Shown here: positions 1-9,347 of the stretch, in pieces | Layout of the letters: each line of letters begins with the position of its first letter | Numbering within the stretch: the first letter of the stretch is position 1 | NCBI RefSeq assembly: GCF_013408415.1 | Contig: NZ_JACCAA010000001.1 | Coordinates: 1,116,001-1,180,000 of the forward strand | Reading direction: 5' to 3' | Source: Nocardioides daedukensis | Lineage (GTDB): Bacteria; Actinomycetota; Actinomycetes; Propionibacteriales; Nocardioidaceae | Length of the DNA: 64,000 bases | Position numbers and translations under genes: made by a program | The notes under the pieces: model-generated | What the model saw: the letters and a program-made list of their open reading frames with translations, nothing else | What the model was told of the DNA's origin: nothing | The model's database searches: none

Positions 1-662
1 GCTGTGTGCACGTCGACCAACCGGTGCTCGGCACGGACCGGCTCCGGCAGGACCTCGGGGATCTCGTCGACGACGGTGAGGGCGAAGGAGATGACTCGCT
101 GGATGTCCCAGGTCTCCACTGGGCCGGTCACCGAATAGATCGGGAACAGCGACTTGAGGCCCTCGGCCATGGCCAGTGCGGACTCCGTGCGGGCGTCGCC
201 CGGCTCGTCGGTCAGCATGATCATCTGCGGATGGGCCAGCTGCCAGTTGTTGTTGAACTTGTTCACCTTGCCGGTGAAGACGCCCTTGGCCCCGGGCACG
301 AGGCGCTCGGCCTGCCAGTCGGCGACGTGCTTGCTCTTCGCGAAGGTGGTCAGGCGCAGGGCCGGCCCGTCGGTCTTGATGACCGCCTCGACCCGGTATG
401 CCGTGCGCTGCGTGCGCCGGTCCTGGTAGGGCGCGATCCGCGAGCTCAGCACGTCCGCGACCACGGTCAGCATCTGTCCCTCCACCAGTGTCTCGACATT
501 GGTCGGTTCACCGGTGGGCAGGTAGCGCCGGGGAAAGTGCCAGAGCAGGTCGCCGACGGTGCGCATGCCCAGTCGCTCCTGCAGCGCCTTGGCCTTGCTG
601 GTGTCCTTCTTGGAGCCGCCCAGGACCGTTGCGATCGGTGAGTCGAGGTTGATGCCGGTCAT
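1..662 (-). CDS. recG: ATP-dependent DNA helicase RecG, N-terminal part (runs off the window)
   Basis: RecG is a superfamily 2 helicase that regresses stalled replication forks and processes Holliday junctions. Only about the first 220 residues lie in the window. They read as the N-terminal wedge (OB-fold) region, with the family pattern LLWHFPRRYLP near residue 40 and later LAHPQMIMLTD and LFPIYSVTGPV. The ATPase motifs lie outside the window. The ATG at 662 opens the reading frame, and the frame stays open to the edge. It follows the DhaL-domain gene on the same strand after 65 bases, a common actinobacterial neighbourhood (ddl, thiL, rpmB, DhaL gene, recG). The family call is firm; the exact start is probable. 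Confidence 0.88.
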   Translation of the reverse strand, partial: MTGINLDSPIATVLGGSKKDTSKAKALQERLGMRTVGDLLWHFPRRYLPTGEPTNVETLVEGQMLTVVADVLSSRIAPYQDRRTQRTAYRVEAVIKTDGPALRLTTFAKSKHVADWQAERLVPGAKGVFTGKVNKFNNNWQLAHPQMIMLTDEPGDARTESALAMAEGLKSLFPIYSVTGPVETWDIQRVISFALTVVDEIPEVLPEPVRAEHRLVDVHT

Positions 663-727
663 GGGTGTGGGTGGGCTCCAGTGCGGTGGTCGGCCGGTGC
701 AGTCATTGTGCAGTCATCGTGGGGGGA

Positions 728-2347
728 TCATTCAACGGCGAGCAGCAACGGATAACGCTGCTGGCCACCGTCGTACACCACGGCCTCCACGATCGGGTGC
801 TCGGTTTCGATGTAGCGCTCACAGTCTCGCGCAAGCTCGTCTCCGCCCTCCCCCGAGACCAGGGTGATCAGCTCTCCACCGCCGCCGACCATCCGGTCGA
901 TGATGCCGATGGCCACGGCGAGCAGCTCCGTGCCGACGATGACGAAGTCGCCCTCGATCACCCCGAGCACGTCACCCGGCTCACAGGGCCCGGCCATCGT
1001 CATCGCCTGCTTGGCCGCGACGGTGACCGCGCCGTGGCGGGCATGGCGTGCGGTCGCGGTCATGTGCAGGACGTCCTGGTCGAAGGTGCGCCCCGGCTCG
1101 TGGACCGCGACCGCGGCCAGGCCCTGGACCTGCGCCTGGCTGGGGATCACGGCGACCCGGACCTCACCGGACTCCTCGGCGGTGCGGGCAGCGACCTCCG
1201 CGACCCGGACCGAGTCGGGGTCGTTGGGGAGCACGATGACCTCGGCCGCGCCGGAGTCCTGGATGGCCTCGAGCAGCATGCCCGTGCTGGGCCGCTGTCC
1301 GGGACCACCGGGTACGACGAGCGCGCCGGCCTCGGCGAACAGGTCCTTGAGCCCGGGTCCAGCGGTGACCGCGACGATCTTGCGTCCCTTGCGTCGCGAC
1401 GTCCTGGCACGCGCCTGGTCGATCTGCTCGGCGAAGTGGGTGACCCGCACCCGGTGCGGGCGCCCGGCGATGATCCCGGCCTCGATGGCGGCCCCGACGT
1501 CATCGACGTGCACGTGGACGTTCCACAACCCCTCCCCGCCGACCACGACGAGTGAGTCCCCGAGCACGGCCAGGGTCTGCCTGAGGGGACCGATGCGGTC
1601 GTCGGTCGCATCGAGGAGGTACATCACCTCATATGAGGGTCCGCCGGCCGTGAGGTCGTTGGTGGGCAGCGGCACCGGGATCGCCTGGCGCTTGGCGCTC
1701 GGCATCGGGCGACGGCCCGTCATCGCCGTCTCGGCGGCGTCGAGGATCACGCAGATCCCGCGGCCGCCGGCGTCGACGACACCTGCGTCCCTGAGCGCCT
1801 TGAGCTGCTCCGGTGTGCGATCGAGTGCCTCACGAGCAGCCCGGGCAGCGGCCGTCACCACGTGCACGGTGCGGACGTCGGGGTCCGCCACCGCCGCCAC
1901 CGCGGCGTCGGAGGCCGCCCGGATGACGGTGAGCATGGTGCCCTCGACGGGAGTGCCGACGGCGGCATAGCTGGCATCGCTGGCCTCGTTGAGCGCCGTG
2001 GCCAGCTGCTCGGCATGACGGTCCTCGATGCGCACCTTCGCCAACCGTGCGCCCACCGCCCCGAGCATCTGGGAAAGGATCACGCCGGAGTTGCCCCGCG
2101 CCCCCAGCAGGGCGCCGCGGGCGAAGGCGGCCAGTGCCTCGCCGAGGTCCGCGTCGTCGTCTCCGGGCACTGCGGCCAGCGCCTCGCGAGCCGCATTCAT
2201 GGTGAGGAACATGTTGGTGCCGGTGTCGCCGTCGGGCACCGGATAGACGTTGAGGGCGTCGATCTCCTCGCGGGCGGCACCCAGTGAGTCCGTGGCGAAG
2301 CCGACGAACTTGCGAATCGTGGCAAGATCGAACCCGTCGTTGCGCAT
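728..2347 (-). CDS. DhaL/DegV-type kinase-like protein (YloV/FakA family)
   Basis: This 539-aa protein has an N-terminal DhaL (Dak2) nucleotide-binding domain with the metal-binding motif YPVPDGDTGTNM at residues 35-46, a linker, and a C-terminal DegV-like or DAK-phosphatase-like domain. In Firmicutes the matching protein FakA phosphorylates fatty acids bound to FakB. Whether that role holds in actinobacteria is not shown here, so only the family is called. The ATG at 2347 was chosen because a strong GAGGAGG lies about 5 bases before it; the longer frame to 2392 has no such site. It sits between rpmB (divergent) and recG (downstream, same strand). Confidence 0.85.
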   Translation of the reverse strand: MRNDGFDLATIRKFVGFATDSLGAAREEIDALNVYPVPDGDTGTNMFLTMNAAREALAAVPGDDDADLGEALAAFARGALLGARGNSGVILSQMLGAVGARLAKVRIEDRHAEQLATALNEASDASYAAVGTPVEGTMLTVIRAASDAAVAAVADPDVRTVHVVTAAARAAREALDRTPEQLKALRDAGVVDAGGRGICVILDAAETAMTGRRPMPSAKRQAIPVPLPTNDLTAGGPSYEVMYLLDATDDRIGPLRQTLAVLGDSLVVVGGEGLWNVHVHVDDVGAAIEAGIIAGRPHRVRVTHFAEQIDQARARTSRRKGRKIVAVTAGPGLKDLFAEAGALVVPGGPGQRPSTGMLLEAIQDSGAAEVIVLPNDPDSVRVAEVAARTAEESGEVRVAVIPSQAQVQGLAAVAVHEPGRTFDQDVLHMTATARHARHGAVTVAAKQAMTMAGPCEPGDVLGVIEGDFVIVGTELLAVAIGIIDRMVGGGGELITLVSGEGGDELARDCERYIETEHPIVEAVVYDGGQQRYPLLLAVE

Positions 2348-2494
2348 CGCCACCTCCTCTGGATCGTTGGGGGCAACCGTAGTGGTTCGCACGATTTCCG
2401 TCTTGGCCGACCTGTCGGATACTCTTGTTCGGTTGCCCGCGGCCGTTCCGGCCCGGGCCCTTGTTCACAACATCGATCTTTCCAGGAGTTCACG

Positions 2495-2680
2495 GTGGCT
2501 GCCGTCTGTGACATCTGCGCCAAGAAGCCGGGCTTCGGTAACAACCGGCCCTGGTCGCGCAAGATTACGAAGCGTCGCTTCAACCCGAACATTCAGCGCG
2601 TGCGCGCCACCATCAATGGTGCCCCGAAGCGCGTCAACGTCTGCACCGGTTGCCTCAAGGCCGGCAAGGTCTCCCGCTGA
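2495..2680 (+). CDS. rpmB: 50S ribosomal protein L28
   Basis: This 61-aa protein starts MAAVCDICAKKPGFGNN and ends with CTGCLKAGKV. The two CxxC pairs (CDIC at 5-8 and CTGC near 51) mark the zinc-binding (C+) form of L28, a component of the large ribosomal subunit. The start is GTG, preceded by AGGAG at 2484-2488. It is divergent from the DhaL gene and is closed by a hairpin terminator 16 bases after the stop, so it is probably monocistronic. A zinc-dependent paralogue can be Zur-regulated in actinobacteria, but no Zur box was recognised here. Confidence 0.97.
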   Translation: MAAVCDICAKKPGFGNNRPWSRKITKRRFNPNIQRVRATINGAPKRVNVCTGCLKAGKVSR

Positions 2681-2696
2681 GCTGATCAGCAACACG

Positions 2697-2730
2697 AAGC
2701 CCCCGACCCGCAAGGGTTCGGGGGCTTTCT
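2697..2730. terminator. Bidirectional hairpin terminator between rpmB and thiL
   Basis: The left arm AAGCCCCCGACCC and right arm GGGTTCGGGGGCTT pair across the loop GCAA with one mismatch, followed by TTCT. It lies between two convergent genes, so it can stop transcription from both sides. Confidence 0.8.
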
Positions 2731-2758
2731 GTCGTCCCGTTGAGGCGGGCCGCCCCTC

Positions 2759-3724
2759 TCAGAAGTGGGTCCACCCGGTGGATCCTTCGTATTCCGCTCC
2801 GTCCACGGTGACCGCGTGCTCTCCGGCCTCCCCCACCGTTCCGATCCGGATGAAGCCCTCGGGCAGTGCGTCGTCGGGCGAGAAGCAGGCCAGCAGCGGG
2901 TGGTCGTCGCCACCACCGAGGATGAAGCCGATCGGGTCGGCACCGAGCGCAGCACTGACGGCGTGCAGCGGCTCGGGGATCTCGAAGGCCTCGGTGCTGA
3001 TGTCGATCGAGACGCCCGAGGCGACCGCGACGTGGCCGGCGTCGGCGACAAGTCCGTCGGAGATGTCGATCATCGCGCTCGCTCCGGCCTCCGCGGCGAG
3101 ACGGCCGGCGGCGTACGGCGGCTCGGGGCGTCGGTAGGCCTCGACCAGCACGCGAGGCGAGCGGAACCCGCGAGCCAGGACGGCCAAGCCCCCGGCCGCC
3201 CAACCCTGACGACCGCAGAGCGCGACGATCTCGCCGACCTCGGCGCCGGAGCGGACCACCGGCGCGACCGTGCAGCCGCCGAGGACGGTGACCGCGATGA
3301 CGAGGACCTCGGAGCGGGTGACGTCCCCGCCGACGACGCTGGCTCCCACCTTGGCGCACTCGGCGGCAAAGCCGCGGGCGAAGTCCAGGGCCCACTCGAC
3401 CGGGAGGTCGGCCGGGGCGGCGAGGCCGAGCGTCAGCGAAGTGGCGGTGCCGCCCATCGCGTTGATGTCCGAGATGTTCTGGGCCGCGGCCCGGGCGCCC
3501 ACGTCGGCGGCCCCGACCCAGTCGCGGCGGAAGTGCCGGCCCTCGACCATCAGGTCGGAGGAGACGACCACGTGTCCGTTCTTCACCCGGAGAACCGCGG
3601 CATCGTCGCCGGGGCCGATCAGCACGTGCTCGCCCTGCTCGAAGATCTCGGTGAGGGCAGCGATCAGGCCGAACTCGCCAGCATCGGCCAGGGTCGCGTC
3701 CGGCGGGAAGTCAACGGCAGGCAT
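2759..3724 (-). CDS. thiL: Thiamine-monophosphate kinase
   Basis: ThiL phosphorylates thiamine monophosphate to thiamine pyrophosphate using ATP, the last step of cofactor synthesis. The 321-aa length is normal. The N-terminal motif VLIGPGDDAAVL (near residues 34-45) is the metal/ATP-binding signature of the PurM/ThiL superfamily, followed by VVVSSDLMVEGRHFRRDW. The segment NISDINAMGGTATSLTLGLA and the C-terminal FILGGGDDHPLLA also fit; the usual Glu-Tyr of GGEDYEL is replaced by Asp-His. It converges on rpmB and is divergent from the Lrp-type gene. Confidence 0.93.
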   Translation of the reverse strand: MPAVDFPPDATLADAGEFGLIAALTEIFEQGEHVLIGPGDDAAVLRVKNGHVVVSSDLMVEGRHFRRDWVGAADVGARAAAQNISDINAMGGTATSLTLGLAAPADLPVEWALDFARGFAAECAKVGASVVGGDVTRSEVLVIAVTVLGGCTVAPVVRSGAEVGEIVALCGRQGWAAGGLAVLARGFRSPRVLVEAYRRPEPPYAAGRLAAEAGASAMIDISDGLVADAGHVAVASGVSIDISTEAFEIPEPLHAVSAALGADPIGFILGGGDDHPLLACFSPDDALPEGFIRIGTVGEAGEHAVTVDGAEYEGSTGWTHF

Positions 3725-3836
3725 GGCACCATCCCATCAGTCCACGGACCACGCCGACCTATCGACACGCGGACCCCAAGCGGTAGGTTGGGCCAGCACG
3801 TGCTCGGGCACATCTCTCAACATCAAGGAGTTCCTC

Positions 3837-4073
3837 ATGGTGGTCCAGGCCTACATCCTGATCCAGACCGATGTCGGCAAGGCAGCGGAGGTCGCGACGG
3901 CCATTGCCCAGATCAGCGGCGTCACGCTCGCCGAGGACGTCACCGGACCCTACGACGTCATCGTCCGTGCCGAGGCGAAGAACGTCGACGAGCTCGGCAA
4001 GCTCGTGGTCTCGAAGGTGCAGAACCTCGACGGGATCACGCGCACGCTGACCTGCCCCGTCGTACACATCTGA
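3837..4073 (+). CDS. Lrp/AsnC ligand-binding domain protein (stand-alone RAM domain)
   Basis: This 78-aa protein consists only of the C-terminal ligand-binding (RAM) domain of Lrp/AsnC regulators and has no helix-turn-helix. The sequence VQAYILIQTDVGKAAEVA opens it, and GPYDVIVRAEAKNVDEL is the usual core. Stand-alone RAM proteins form oligomers and may bind amino acids or modulate full-length Lrp proteins; the target is unknown. AAGGAG at 3825-3830 fixes the ATG start. It is conserved between thiL and the DUF3515 gene in many actinobacteria and is probably co-transcribed with the lipoprotein gene that follows within about 40 bases. Confidence 0.85.
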   Translation: MVVQAYILIQTDVGKAAEVATAIAQISGVTLAEDVTGPYDVIVRAEAKNVDELGKLVVSKVQNLDGITRTLTCPVVHI

Positions 4074-4114
4074 ACGTGCCCAGCGCCGTCCACGCACGCC
4101 CCGTGTCCGCCAGG

Positions 4115-4615
4115 ATGCGGGGCGTTGTCGTGCTCGGGATCCTGGGACTGCTCGGCGCGTGCTCGTCGACGGTCGAGCTCGACCTGCCCGAGGTGAACCG
4201 GGAGACGCGGGCTGCCTGCACGTCGTTGCTCGAGGACCTGCCCACCGAGATGTTGGGCCAGGAACGGGTGGAGGTCTCCCCCTCAGACGCGCTCGGCCGG
4301 GCCTGGGGTGACCCTGCGATCGTGGTGTCCTGCGGTGTCGACGTACCGAAGGACTTCGACGAGTTCTCGTTGTGCGACGAGGTGAACGGGATCGGGTGGT
4401 TCATCCCCGACTCGGCGATCGCCGACCTCGGCGACGGACAGCCCGGGAGCCAGCAGAACATCGACGGGACCGCGGTGCTCACGGTGATCACTCATGCACC
4501 ACGGGTCCGGGTGAAGATTCCCGCCGAGCACCGGCCGCCGGCCGACGTGATGGCGATCGTCAGCGACTTGGTCGTCAAGCACCGGTTCGAGCGGGTACGC
4601 CGCCCCTGCGTCTGA
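4115..4615 (+). CDS. DUF3515-like lipoprotein
   Basis: The protein (166 aa from the ATG at 4115) has a short hydrophobic segment ending in the lipobox LGAC, so it should be a membrane-anchored lipoprotein. The mature part contains cysteines and the pattern WGDPAIVVSCGVDVP, typical of the actinobacterial DUF3515 family that neighbours ddl. Function is unknown; the position next to D-Ala-D-Ala ligase suggests, but does not prove, a cell-envelope role. A GTG at 4076, just after the upstream stop, would give a longer, more typical signal peptide and is a real alternative start. It ends one base from the convergent ddl stop. Confidence 0.75.
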   Translation: MRGVVVLGILGLLGACSSTVELDLPEVNRETRAACTSLLEDLPTEMLGQERVEVSPSDALGRAWGDPAIVVSCGVDVPKDFDEFSLCDEVNGIGWFIPDSAIADLGDGQPGSQQNIDGTAVLTVITHAPRVRVKIPAEHRPPADVMAIVSDLVVKHRFERVRRPCV

Positions 4616-4616
4616 G

Positions 4617-5735
4617 TCAGCGCAGGCCGACGTCGCGGGCCAACGCGATCCGGATCAACCGCTCGACCAGATCGGGATAGTCGACCCCGCTGGCGGCCCA
4701 CATCCGCGGGAACATCGACAGACTCGTGAAGCCGGGCATCGTCTCGACCTCGTTGATCACGATGCGCCCGTCGGGGAAGACGAAGAAGTCGACGCGGGCG
4801 AGGCCCTCCACGTCGAGGGCGTCGAACGCCTGCACCGCCAGGGCCTTCACCCTCCCGGCGAGCTCCGGATCGAGGTCAGCGGGAACGTCGAGCCCGGTGT
4901 TCTCCTCGGGGAGATACTTCGCCTCGAAGTCATAGAACTGGTGCAGCGGGTCGACTCGGATCTCGGCCAGCTCACTGGCCAGGTGGTCCTCGCTCCCCTC
5001 GCCCTGGAGCACGCCGCACTCGATCTCGCGCGCGCCCATGGCCGCGGCCTCGACGATCACCTTGGGGTCGAACCGGCGGGCCTCCTCGATGGCGGCGTCG
5101 AGCTCGTCGAGGGAGGTGACCCGGCTGATCCCGAAGCTGGATCCGGCCCGGGCCGGCTTCACGAAGAGCGGCAGCCCCAGCTCGACGATCTGCTCACGGA
5201 GCGCCTTCTCCTCCCGTGCCCACTCACGCGGAGTCACCACGACATAGGGCAGGACCGGAAGACCGGCGGCCTCGAAGAGACGCTTCATGAAGACCTTGTC
5301 CGTGCCCACCGCCGAGGAGAGCACACCGGCGCCGACGTAGCGCACACCGGCCATCTCCAGGAGCCCCTGCAGGGTGCCGTCCTGGCCGAACGGCCCGTGC
5401 ATGACCGGGAAGACGACGTCGACCACACCGAGCATCTCCGGCACCGCACCGCTGTCGCTGACCATCAGCGCGCTGGTCTCCCCGGGCGAGATGCTCACCT
5501 CACGGTCACCGACGACGCTCGGCAGCCGGCCACCCTCGCCCAGCTCGAGCGGGTTCGTCGTCGGGTCCTCCAGCACCCAGCTCCCGGTGGTGCTGATGCC
5601 GATCGGGACCACGTCGTACTTCTCGCGGTCGATCGCGTTCAGCACGCTCCCGGCAGAGATGCACGAGATCGAGTGTTCGCTGGAGACGCCACCGAACACG
5701 ACGGCGACACGGGGCTTGCGGCTCTGGGAAGTCAT
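4617..5735 (-). CDS. ddl: D-alanine--D-alanine ligase
   Basis: Ddl joins two D-alanines with ATP to make the dipeptide that ends the peptidoglycan stem peptide. The 372-aa length is normal. N-terminal VAVVFGGVSSEHSISCISA is the substrate-domain signature. VFPVMHGPFGQDGTLQGLLEM is the family centre, and the ATP-grasp domain carries LFVKPARAGSSFGIS, while the C-terminus has RVDFFVFPDGRIVINEVETMPG with the metal ligands (Glu, Asn). It lies in the usual actinobacterial cluster with gpsA, the DUF3515 gene and thiL; here pyrE and a PLP enzyme separate it from gpsA. Confidence 0.96.
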   Translation of the reverse strand: MTSQSRKPRVAVVFGGVSSEHSISCISAGSVLNAIDREKYDVVPIGISTTGSWVLEDPTTNPLELGEGGRLPSVVGDREVSISPGETSALMVSDSGAVPEMLGVVDVVFPVMHGPFGQDGTLQGLLEMAGVRYVGAGVLSSAVGTDKVFMKRLFEAAGLPVLPYVVVTPREWAREEKALREQIVELGLPLFVKPARAGSSFGISRVTSLDELDAAIEEARRFDPKVIVEAAAMGAREIECGVLQGEGSEDHLASELAEIRVDPLHQFYDFEAKYLPEENTGLDVPADLDPELAGRVKALAVQAFDALDVEGLARVDFFVFPDGRIVINEVETMPGFTSLSMFPRMWAASGVDYPDLVERLIRIALARDVGLR

Positions 5736-5781
5736 CAGGCGACCAAGACTAGATCAACTGCTCGCCGGCTCGACGTCCTGT

Positions 5782-6345
5782 TCAGCCTCGCGCGGCGTCC
5801 AGCTGAGCCTTGGTGAGCACCGGGCGCACCTCGAGGGCGACGTCGTCGAGGGGGTTCACGCCCTCAGGGCTGCGGTCGATGGCGCACACCACGACCTCGA
5901 CGATCGCGCCGCGCTCGCGCAGGGCGTTGGTGGCGTCACGCACGGCACCGCCGGTGGTGATGACGTCCTCGATCAGGGTGACCCGGCGACCCTCGACATC
6001 GGGGCCCTCGGCCAGCTTGCAGGTGCCGTACTCCTTGGCCTTCTTGCGCACGAAGAGCGCGGGCAGGTGAGCGCGCATGCTGAGCGCGGTCACGATCGGG
6101 ATGCCACCGAGCTCGAGGCCGCCGAGCAGCTCGGTGTCCTCGGGCAGGAGGGCGAGCATCTGGTCGGCGACGCGGCCGAGCAGGACGGGGTCCGACTCGA
6201 AGAGGTACTTGTCGAAGTACTCGCTCGCGACCTGGCCGGAGCGCAGGGTGAACTCGCCGCTCAGGCGGCAGCAGGCATCGATGTCCGCGGCGAGGGTGGA
6301 GTCAGTGCCCTTGGGGTTCGTCTCGTCAGTCACGGGCCCCATCAT
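5782..6345 (-). CDS. pyrE: Orotate phosphoribosyltransferase
   Basis: PyrE attaches orotate to PRPP to form orotidine 5'-phosphate in pyrimidine synthesis. The 187-aa protein has the PRPP-binding motif VTLIEDVITTGGA, the loop LFVRKKAKEYGT with catalytic lysines, and LLGGLELGGIPIVTALSM. The length is slightly short but complete. No clear ribosome-binding site separates the two adjacent ATGs (6345 and 6342) from a GTG a few codons on, so the start is approximate. It is divergent from the PLP enzyme at 6378, with about 30 bases between them. Confidence 0.9.
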   Translation of the reverse strand: MMGPVTDETNPKGTDSTLAADIDACCRLSGEFTLRSGQVASEYFDKYLFESDPVLLGRVADQMLALLPEDTELLGGLELGGIPIVTALSMRAHLPALFVRKKAKEYGTCKLAEGPDVEGRRVTLIEDVITTGGAVRDATNALRERGAIVEVVVCAIDRSPEGVNPLDDVALEVRPVLTKAQLDAARG

Positions 6346-6377
6346 GTCGCACCGGGTGCCGTCCTAGTCTGGGTGGC

Positions 6378-7448
6378 ATGTCTGACAAGCGCTTCAGCCG
6401 GCCCGCCACCGTTGCCGTGACCGCAGGTCGTCCCGACCTCGTCCCGGACGCGCCGTTCAACACCCCGATCACGATGGCCTCGACGTACGTCGGTGGAGGG
6501 GACGTGGAGTACGGCCGCTACGGCAACCCGTCATGGACTGCGTTCGAGGACGCCCTGGGCGAGCTCGAGGGTGGGCGTTGCCTCTCGTTCGCCTCCGGCC
6601 TCGCCGCGGTCGCCACGATTCTGGACCTGGTCGGGCAGGGCCAGAAGGTGGTGGCGCCGCGACACTCCTACAACGGCACCATCGGGCAGCTCTCGGACCT
6701 CGAGGCTCGTGGCCGGATCACCACTCAGCTGGTCGACATCACCAACACCGACGAGTGCATCGCCGCCTGTGAGGGCGCATCGCTGGTCTGGCTCGAGTCA
6801 CCGACGAACCCGGCACTGGAGGTCGCGGACATCCCTGCCATCCGCGAGGCCGCTCACGCCGCCGGCGCCTATGTGGTGGTGGACAACACCTTCGCCACTC
6901 CCCTGCGCCAGAAGCCGCTGGAGATGGACGTCGACATCGTGGTCCACTCCGCCACCAAGTACATCTCCGGGCACTCCGACGTCCTGATGGGCGCCCTGAT
7001 CACCTCCGACGACGAGCTCTTCGCAGTGCTCAAGAAGCGTCGCGACCTGCTCGGGTCGGTTCCCGGGACGCTCGAGGCGTTCCTGGCCCTGCGCGGCCTG
7101 CGCACCCTGCACGTGCGGCTGGACCGTGCCGAGGAGAACGCCAAGGAGCTGGTACGCCGTCTCGAGGGGCACCCGGCCGTGGCCGAGGTGCGCTACCCCG
7201 CGTTCGGAGCGATCATCTCGATCGTGCTCGCGCAGGGGGCGATGGCGGCCGACCTGCTGACGCACAAGACGAAGCTCTGGGTGCACGCCACCAGCCTCGG
7301 CGGGGTGGAGTCCACCTTCGAGCGCCGTCGTCGCTGGAAGGTGGAGCCGGCCACGATCCCGGACGCACTCGTACGGATGTCGGTCGGCATCGAGGACGTG
7401 GAGGACCTGTGGTCGGACCTGGAGACAGCGCTGGACGACCTGACCTGA
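6378..7448 (+). CDS. Trans-sulfuration (Cys/Met metabolism) PLP-dependent enzyme
   Basis: This 356-aa fold-type I PLP enzyme belongs to the cystathionine gamma-synthase/gamma-lyase family. The PLP lysine is K194 in SATKYISGHSD, YGRYGNPSW is the active-site loop, and FASGLAAVAT and WLESPTNPALEVADI are family motifs. The C-terminal substrate region is shorter than in typical 380-400-aa MetB/MetC/MGL proteins. VHATSLGGVESTFERRRRW replaces the usual SLGGVESLI-H-P pattern, so substrate specificity cannot be assigned. It is divergent from pyrE and converges on gpsA with a 3-base gap. Confidence 0.85.
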   Translation: MSDKRFSRPATVAVTAGRPDLVPDAPFNTPITMASTYVGGGDVEYGRYGNPSWTAFEDALGELEGGRCLSFASGLAAVATILDLVGQGQKVVAPRHSYNGTIGQLSDLEARGRITTQLVDITNTDECIAACEGASLVWLESPTNPALEVADIPAIREAAHAAGAYVVVDNTFATPLRQKPLEMDVDIVVHSATKYISGHSDVLMGALITSDDELFAVLKKRRDLLGSVPGTLEAFLALRGLRTLHVRLDRAEENAKELVRRLEGHPAVAEVRYPAFGAIISIVLAQGAMAADLLTHKTKLWVHATSLGGVESTFERRRRWKVEPATIPDALVRMSVGIEDVEDLWSDLETALDDLT

Positions 7449-7451
7449 GAC

Positions 7452-8453
7452 TCAGTCCGTCTCGGCCTTGGTGTCGCGGGCGATGAACGCCTCCATCATC
7501 TCCTGGGGCGTGCAGCGCCCCGAGACCACCGCATCCACGTTCTCCGCGATCGGGGCATCGACACCGTTGCGCGAGGCGAGGTCGAGGATCGAGGAGCAGG
7601 ACTTGGCGCCCTCGGCGACCTGGCTCGTGCTGGCATAGATCTCGTCGGTGCTCATCCCCCGGCCGAGCTTCTCCCCGAAGGTGCGGTTGCGCGAGAGCGG
7701 TGAGGAGCAGGTCGCCACCAGGTCGCCGAGACCGGCCAGGCCCATCAGGGTCAGCGGGTTGGCGCCCTGCGCCATCGCCAACCGCGCCGTCTCGGCCAGA
7801 CCGCGGGTGATCACCGATGCCGTGGTGTTGTCGCCGAATCCGAGACCGACTGCCATCCCGACGGCCAGTCCGACGACGTTCTTGTAGGCGCCGCCGATCT
7901 CGCACCCGACCACGTCGACCGAGGTGTAGGGACGGAACGCCTTGGTGTGGCACAGCGCCTGGAGCTTGCGGGCAACGTCCTCGTCGGCGCACGCCACGAC
8001 CGAGGCGGCCGGCTCGCGGCGGGCGATCTCCTTGGCGAGGTTGGGGCCGGAGAGCACCGCGACCCGCTCCGGGCCGGCGCCGGTGACCTCGGAGATGACC
8101 TCGCTCATCCTCTTGGTGGTGCCGAGCTCGACGCCCTTCATGAGGGAGACCAGGACCGCACTGCTCGGGATGCTCGGCGCCCAGTCCTCGAGGTTGGCGC
8201 GCAGGCTCTGCGAGGGCACCCCGAGCACGACCACGTCGGCGCCGGCGAGGGCTTCCTCGGCCTCGCTGGTGGCACGCAGGCTGGGCGGCAGCTCGATGCC
8301 CGGGAGATAGGCGGAGTTCTCCCTGCGCTCGTTGATGGTCGCCGCGACCTCTTCACGACGCGCCCACATCGCGATGTCGGCACCTGCGTCGGCCAGCACG
8401 AGCGAGAACGCAGTTCCCCAGGAACCTGCACCGAGCACCGCAATCTTCGTCAT
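7452..8453 (-). CDS. gpsA: NAD(P)H-dependent glycerol-3-phosphate dehydrogenase
   Basis: GpsA reduces dihydroxyacetone phosphate to sn-glycerol 3-phosphate for phospholipid synthesis. The 333-aa protein opens with the Rossmann motif [18 protein letters not shown]. It has [29 protein letters not shown] and the catalytic-region lysine in [20 protein letters not shown], and [16 protein letters not shown]. Its start codon overlaps the stop of plsC by four bases, coupling two consecutive steps of phospholipid synthesis: G3P formation and lysophosphatidate acylation. Confidence 0.96.
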   Translation of the reverse strand: MTKIAVLGAGSWGTAFSLVLADAGADIAMWARREEVAATINERRENSAYLPGIELPPSLRATSEAEEALAGADVVVLGVPSQSLRANLEDWAPSIPSSAVLVSLMKGVELGTTKRMSEVISEVTGAGPERVAVLSGPNLAKEIARREPAASVVACADEDVARKLQALCHTKAFRPYTSVDVVGCEIGGAYKNVVGLAVGMAVGLGFGDNTTASVITRGLAETARLAMAQGANPLTLMGLAGLGDLVATCSSPLSRNRTFGEKLGRGMSTDEIYASTSQVAEGAKSCSSILDLASRNGVDAPIAENVDAVVSGRCTPQEMMEAFIARDTKAETD

Positions 8454-9220
8454 CTGCGCCGACCCTTCTTCGTGTCCTTGTGGGGATTGCCGATCAGCTT
8501 CACACCGGACTTGCGGGGGTCGAAGCGCACCGGCGGCGCCTTCTCCCCACGGATGTCCTCGAGCAGGCCGGTGATGTCATCCACGATCCGCGCGGTGGCC
8601 CGGCTGAACGTCTCGACGCTCCGGTCAGCATCAGCCAGGTCGTCGAGCCGGACGGGAGGGCCGGCCTTGAAGACCACGTGCTTGCGCGGCAGGAGCCGGG
8701 GCTTGCGTCCGTAGGGAGCGAGGATCTCCTGCACGCCCCAGTGGGCCACCGGGATGACGGGGCAGCCGGTTTCCAGCGCGATGCGCGCAGCACCGGACTT
8801 GCCCACCATCGGCCACAGGTCGGGGTCGCGGGTGATCGTCCCCTCGACGTAGACGATGACGCACTTGCCGTCCCTGACGCCCTGTACGGCGGCGTCGAAG
8901 GCGCCCACTGCGTTGGCGGAGAGGCGTTCGACGGGGATCTGCCCTGCGGACTTGAGGAAGCCGCCGAGGAACTTGTTCCTGAACAGGCCGGCCTTGGCCA
9001 GGTAGCGCGGGATCCGTCCGTGGTCATAGGTGAAGAGAGCCGCCAGGAGCGGGTCGACGTGGGAGACGTGGTTGAGGGCCACGACGCAGCCACCCTCGGC
9101 CGGGATGTGCTCCCCGTCGATCCAGGTCCGCCTCGTCGCGGCGTTCAGGGTGGGCTTCAGGATTGCCACGGCAGTCGCAATCGCCCAGTCCCGGCGCTCC
9201 CTGACCCTGCGAACTCTCAC
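8450..9220 (-). CDS. plsC: 1-acyl-sn-glycerol-3-phosphate acyltransferase
   Basis: This 256-aa PlsC/LPLAT-family enzyme acylates lysophosphatidic acid at the membrane. The HX4D catalytic motif is seen in [14 protein letters not shown], and the later block [14 protein letters not shown] matches the EGT motif that binds the phosphate of the acceptor. The C-terminus is very basic (KDTKKGRRR). The GTG at 9220 was chosen because GGAGG precedes it and homology begins there; a much longer frame upstream is antisense to cofC and was discarded. Four-base overlap with gpsA indicates an operon. Confidence 0.88.
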   Translation of the reverse strand: MRVRRVRERRDWAIATAVAILKPTLNAATRRTWIDGEHIPAEGGCVVALNHVSHVDPLLAALFTYDHGRIPRYLAKAGLFRNKFLGGFLKSAGQIPVERLSANAVGAFDAAVQGVRDGKCVIVYVEGTITRDPDLWPMVGKSGAARIALETGCPVIPVAHWGVQEILAPYGRKPRLLPRKHVVFKAGPPVRLDDLADADRSVETFSRATARIVDDITGLLEDIRGEKAPPVRFDPRKSGVKLIGNPHKDTKKGRRR

Positions 9221-9347
9221 GACCTGATCATTCCTCCACTGCGGGCCACGGTGACCGCTGACAAACACTGAAGGTGAGGCTACTCGCTTCCCCGCACAGG
9301 CGACCCTCGGGCACGCGGGGCTGGTCGGGGTGGAAGGATCAGGGACC

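Noticed and set aside
2765..4615. A 616-codon plus-strand frame reaching from the thiL region to the DUF3515 gene end
   Set aside because: Only the last 166 codons are real; the rest is antisense to thiL or runs through the Lrp-type gene in another frame.
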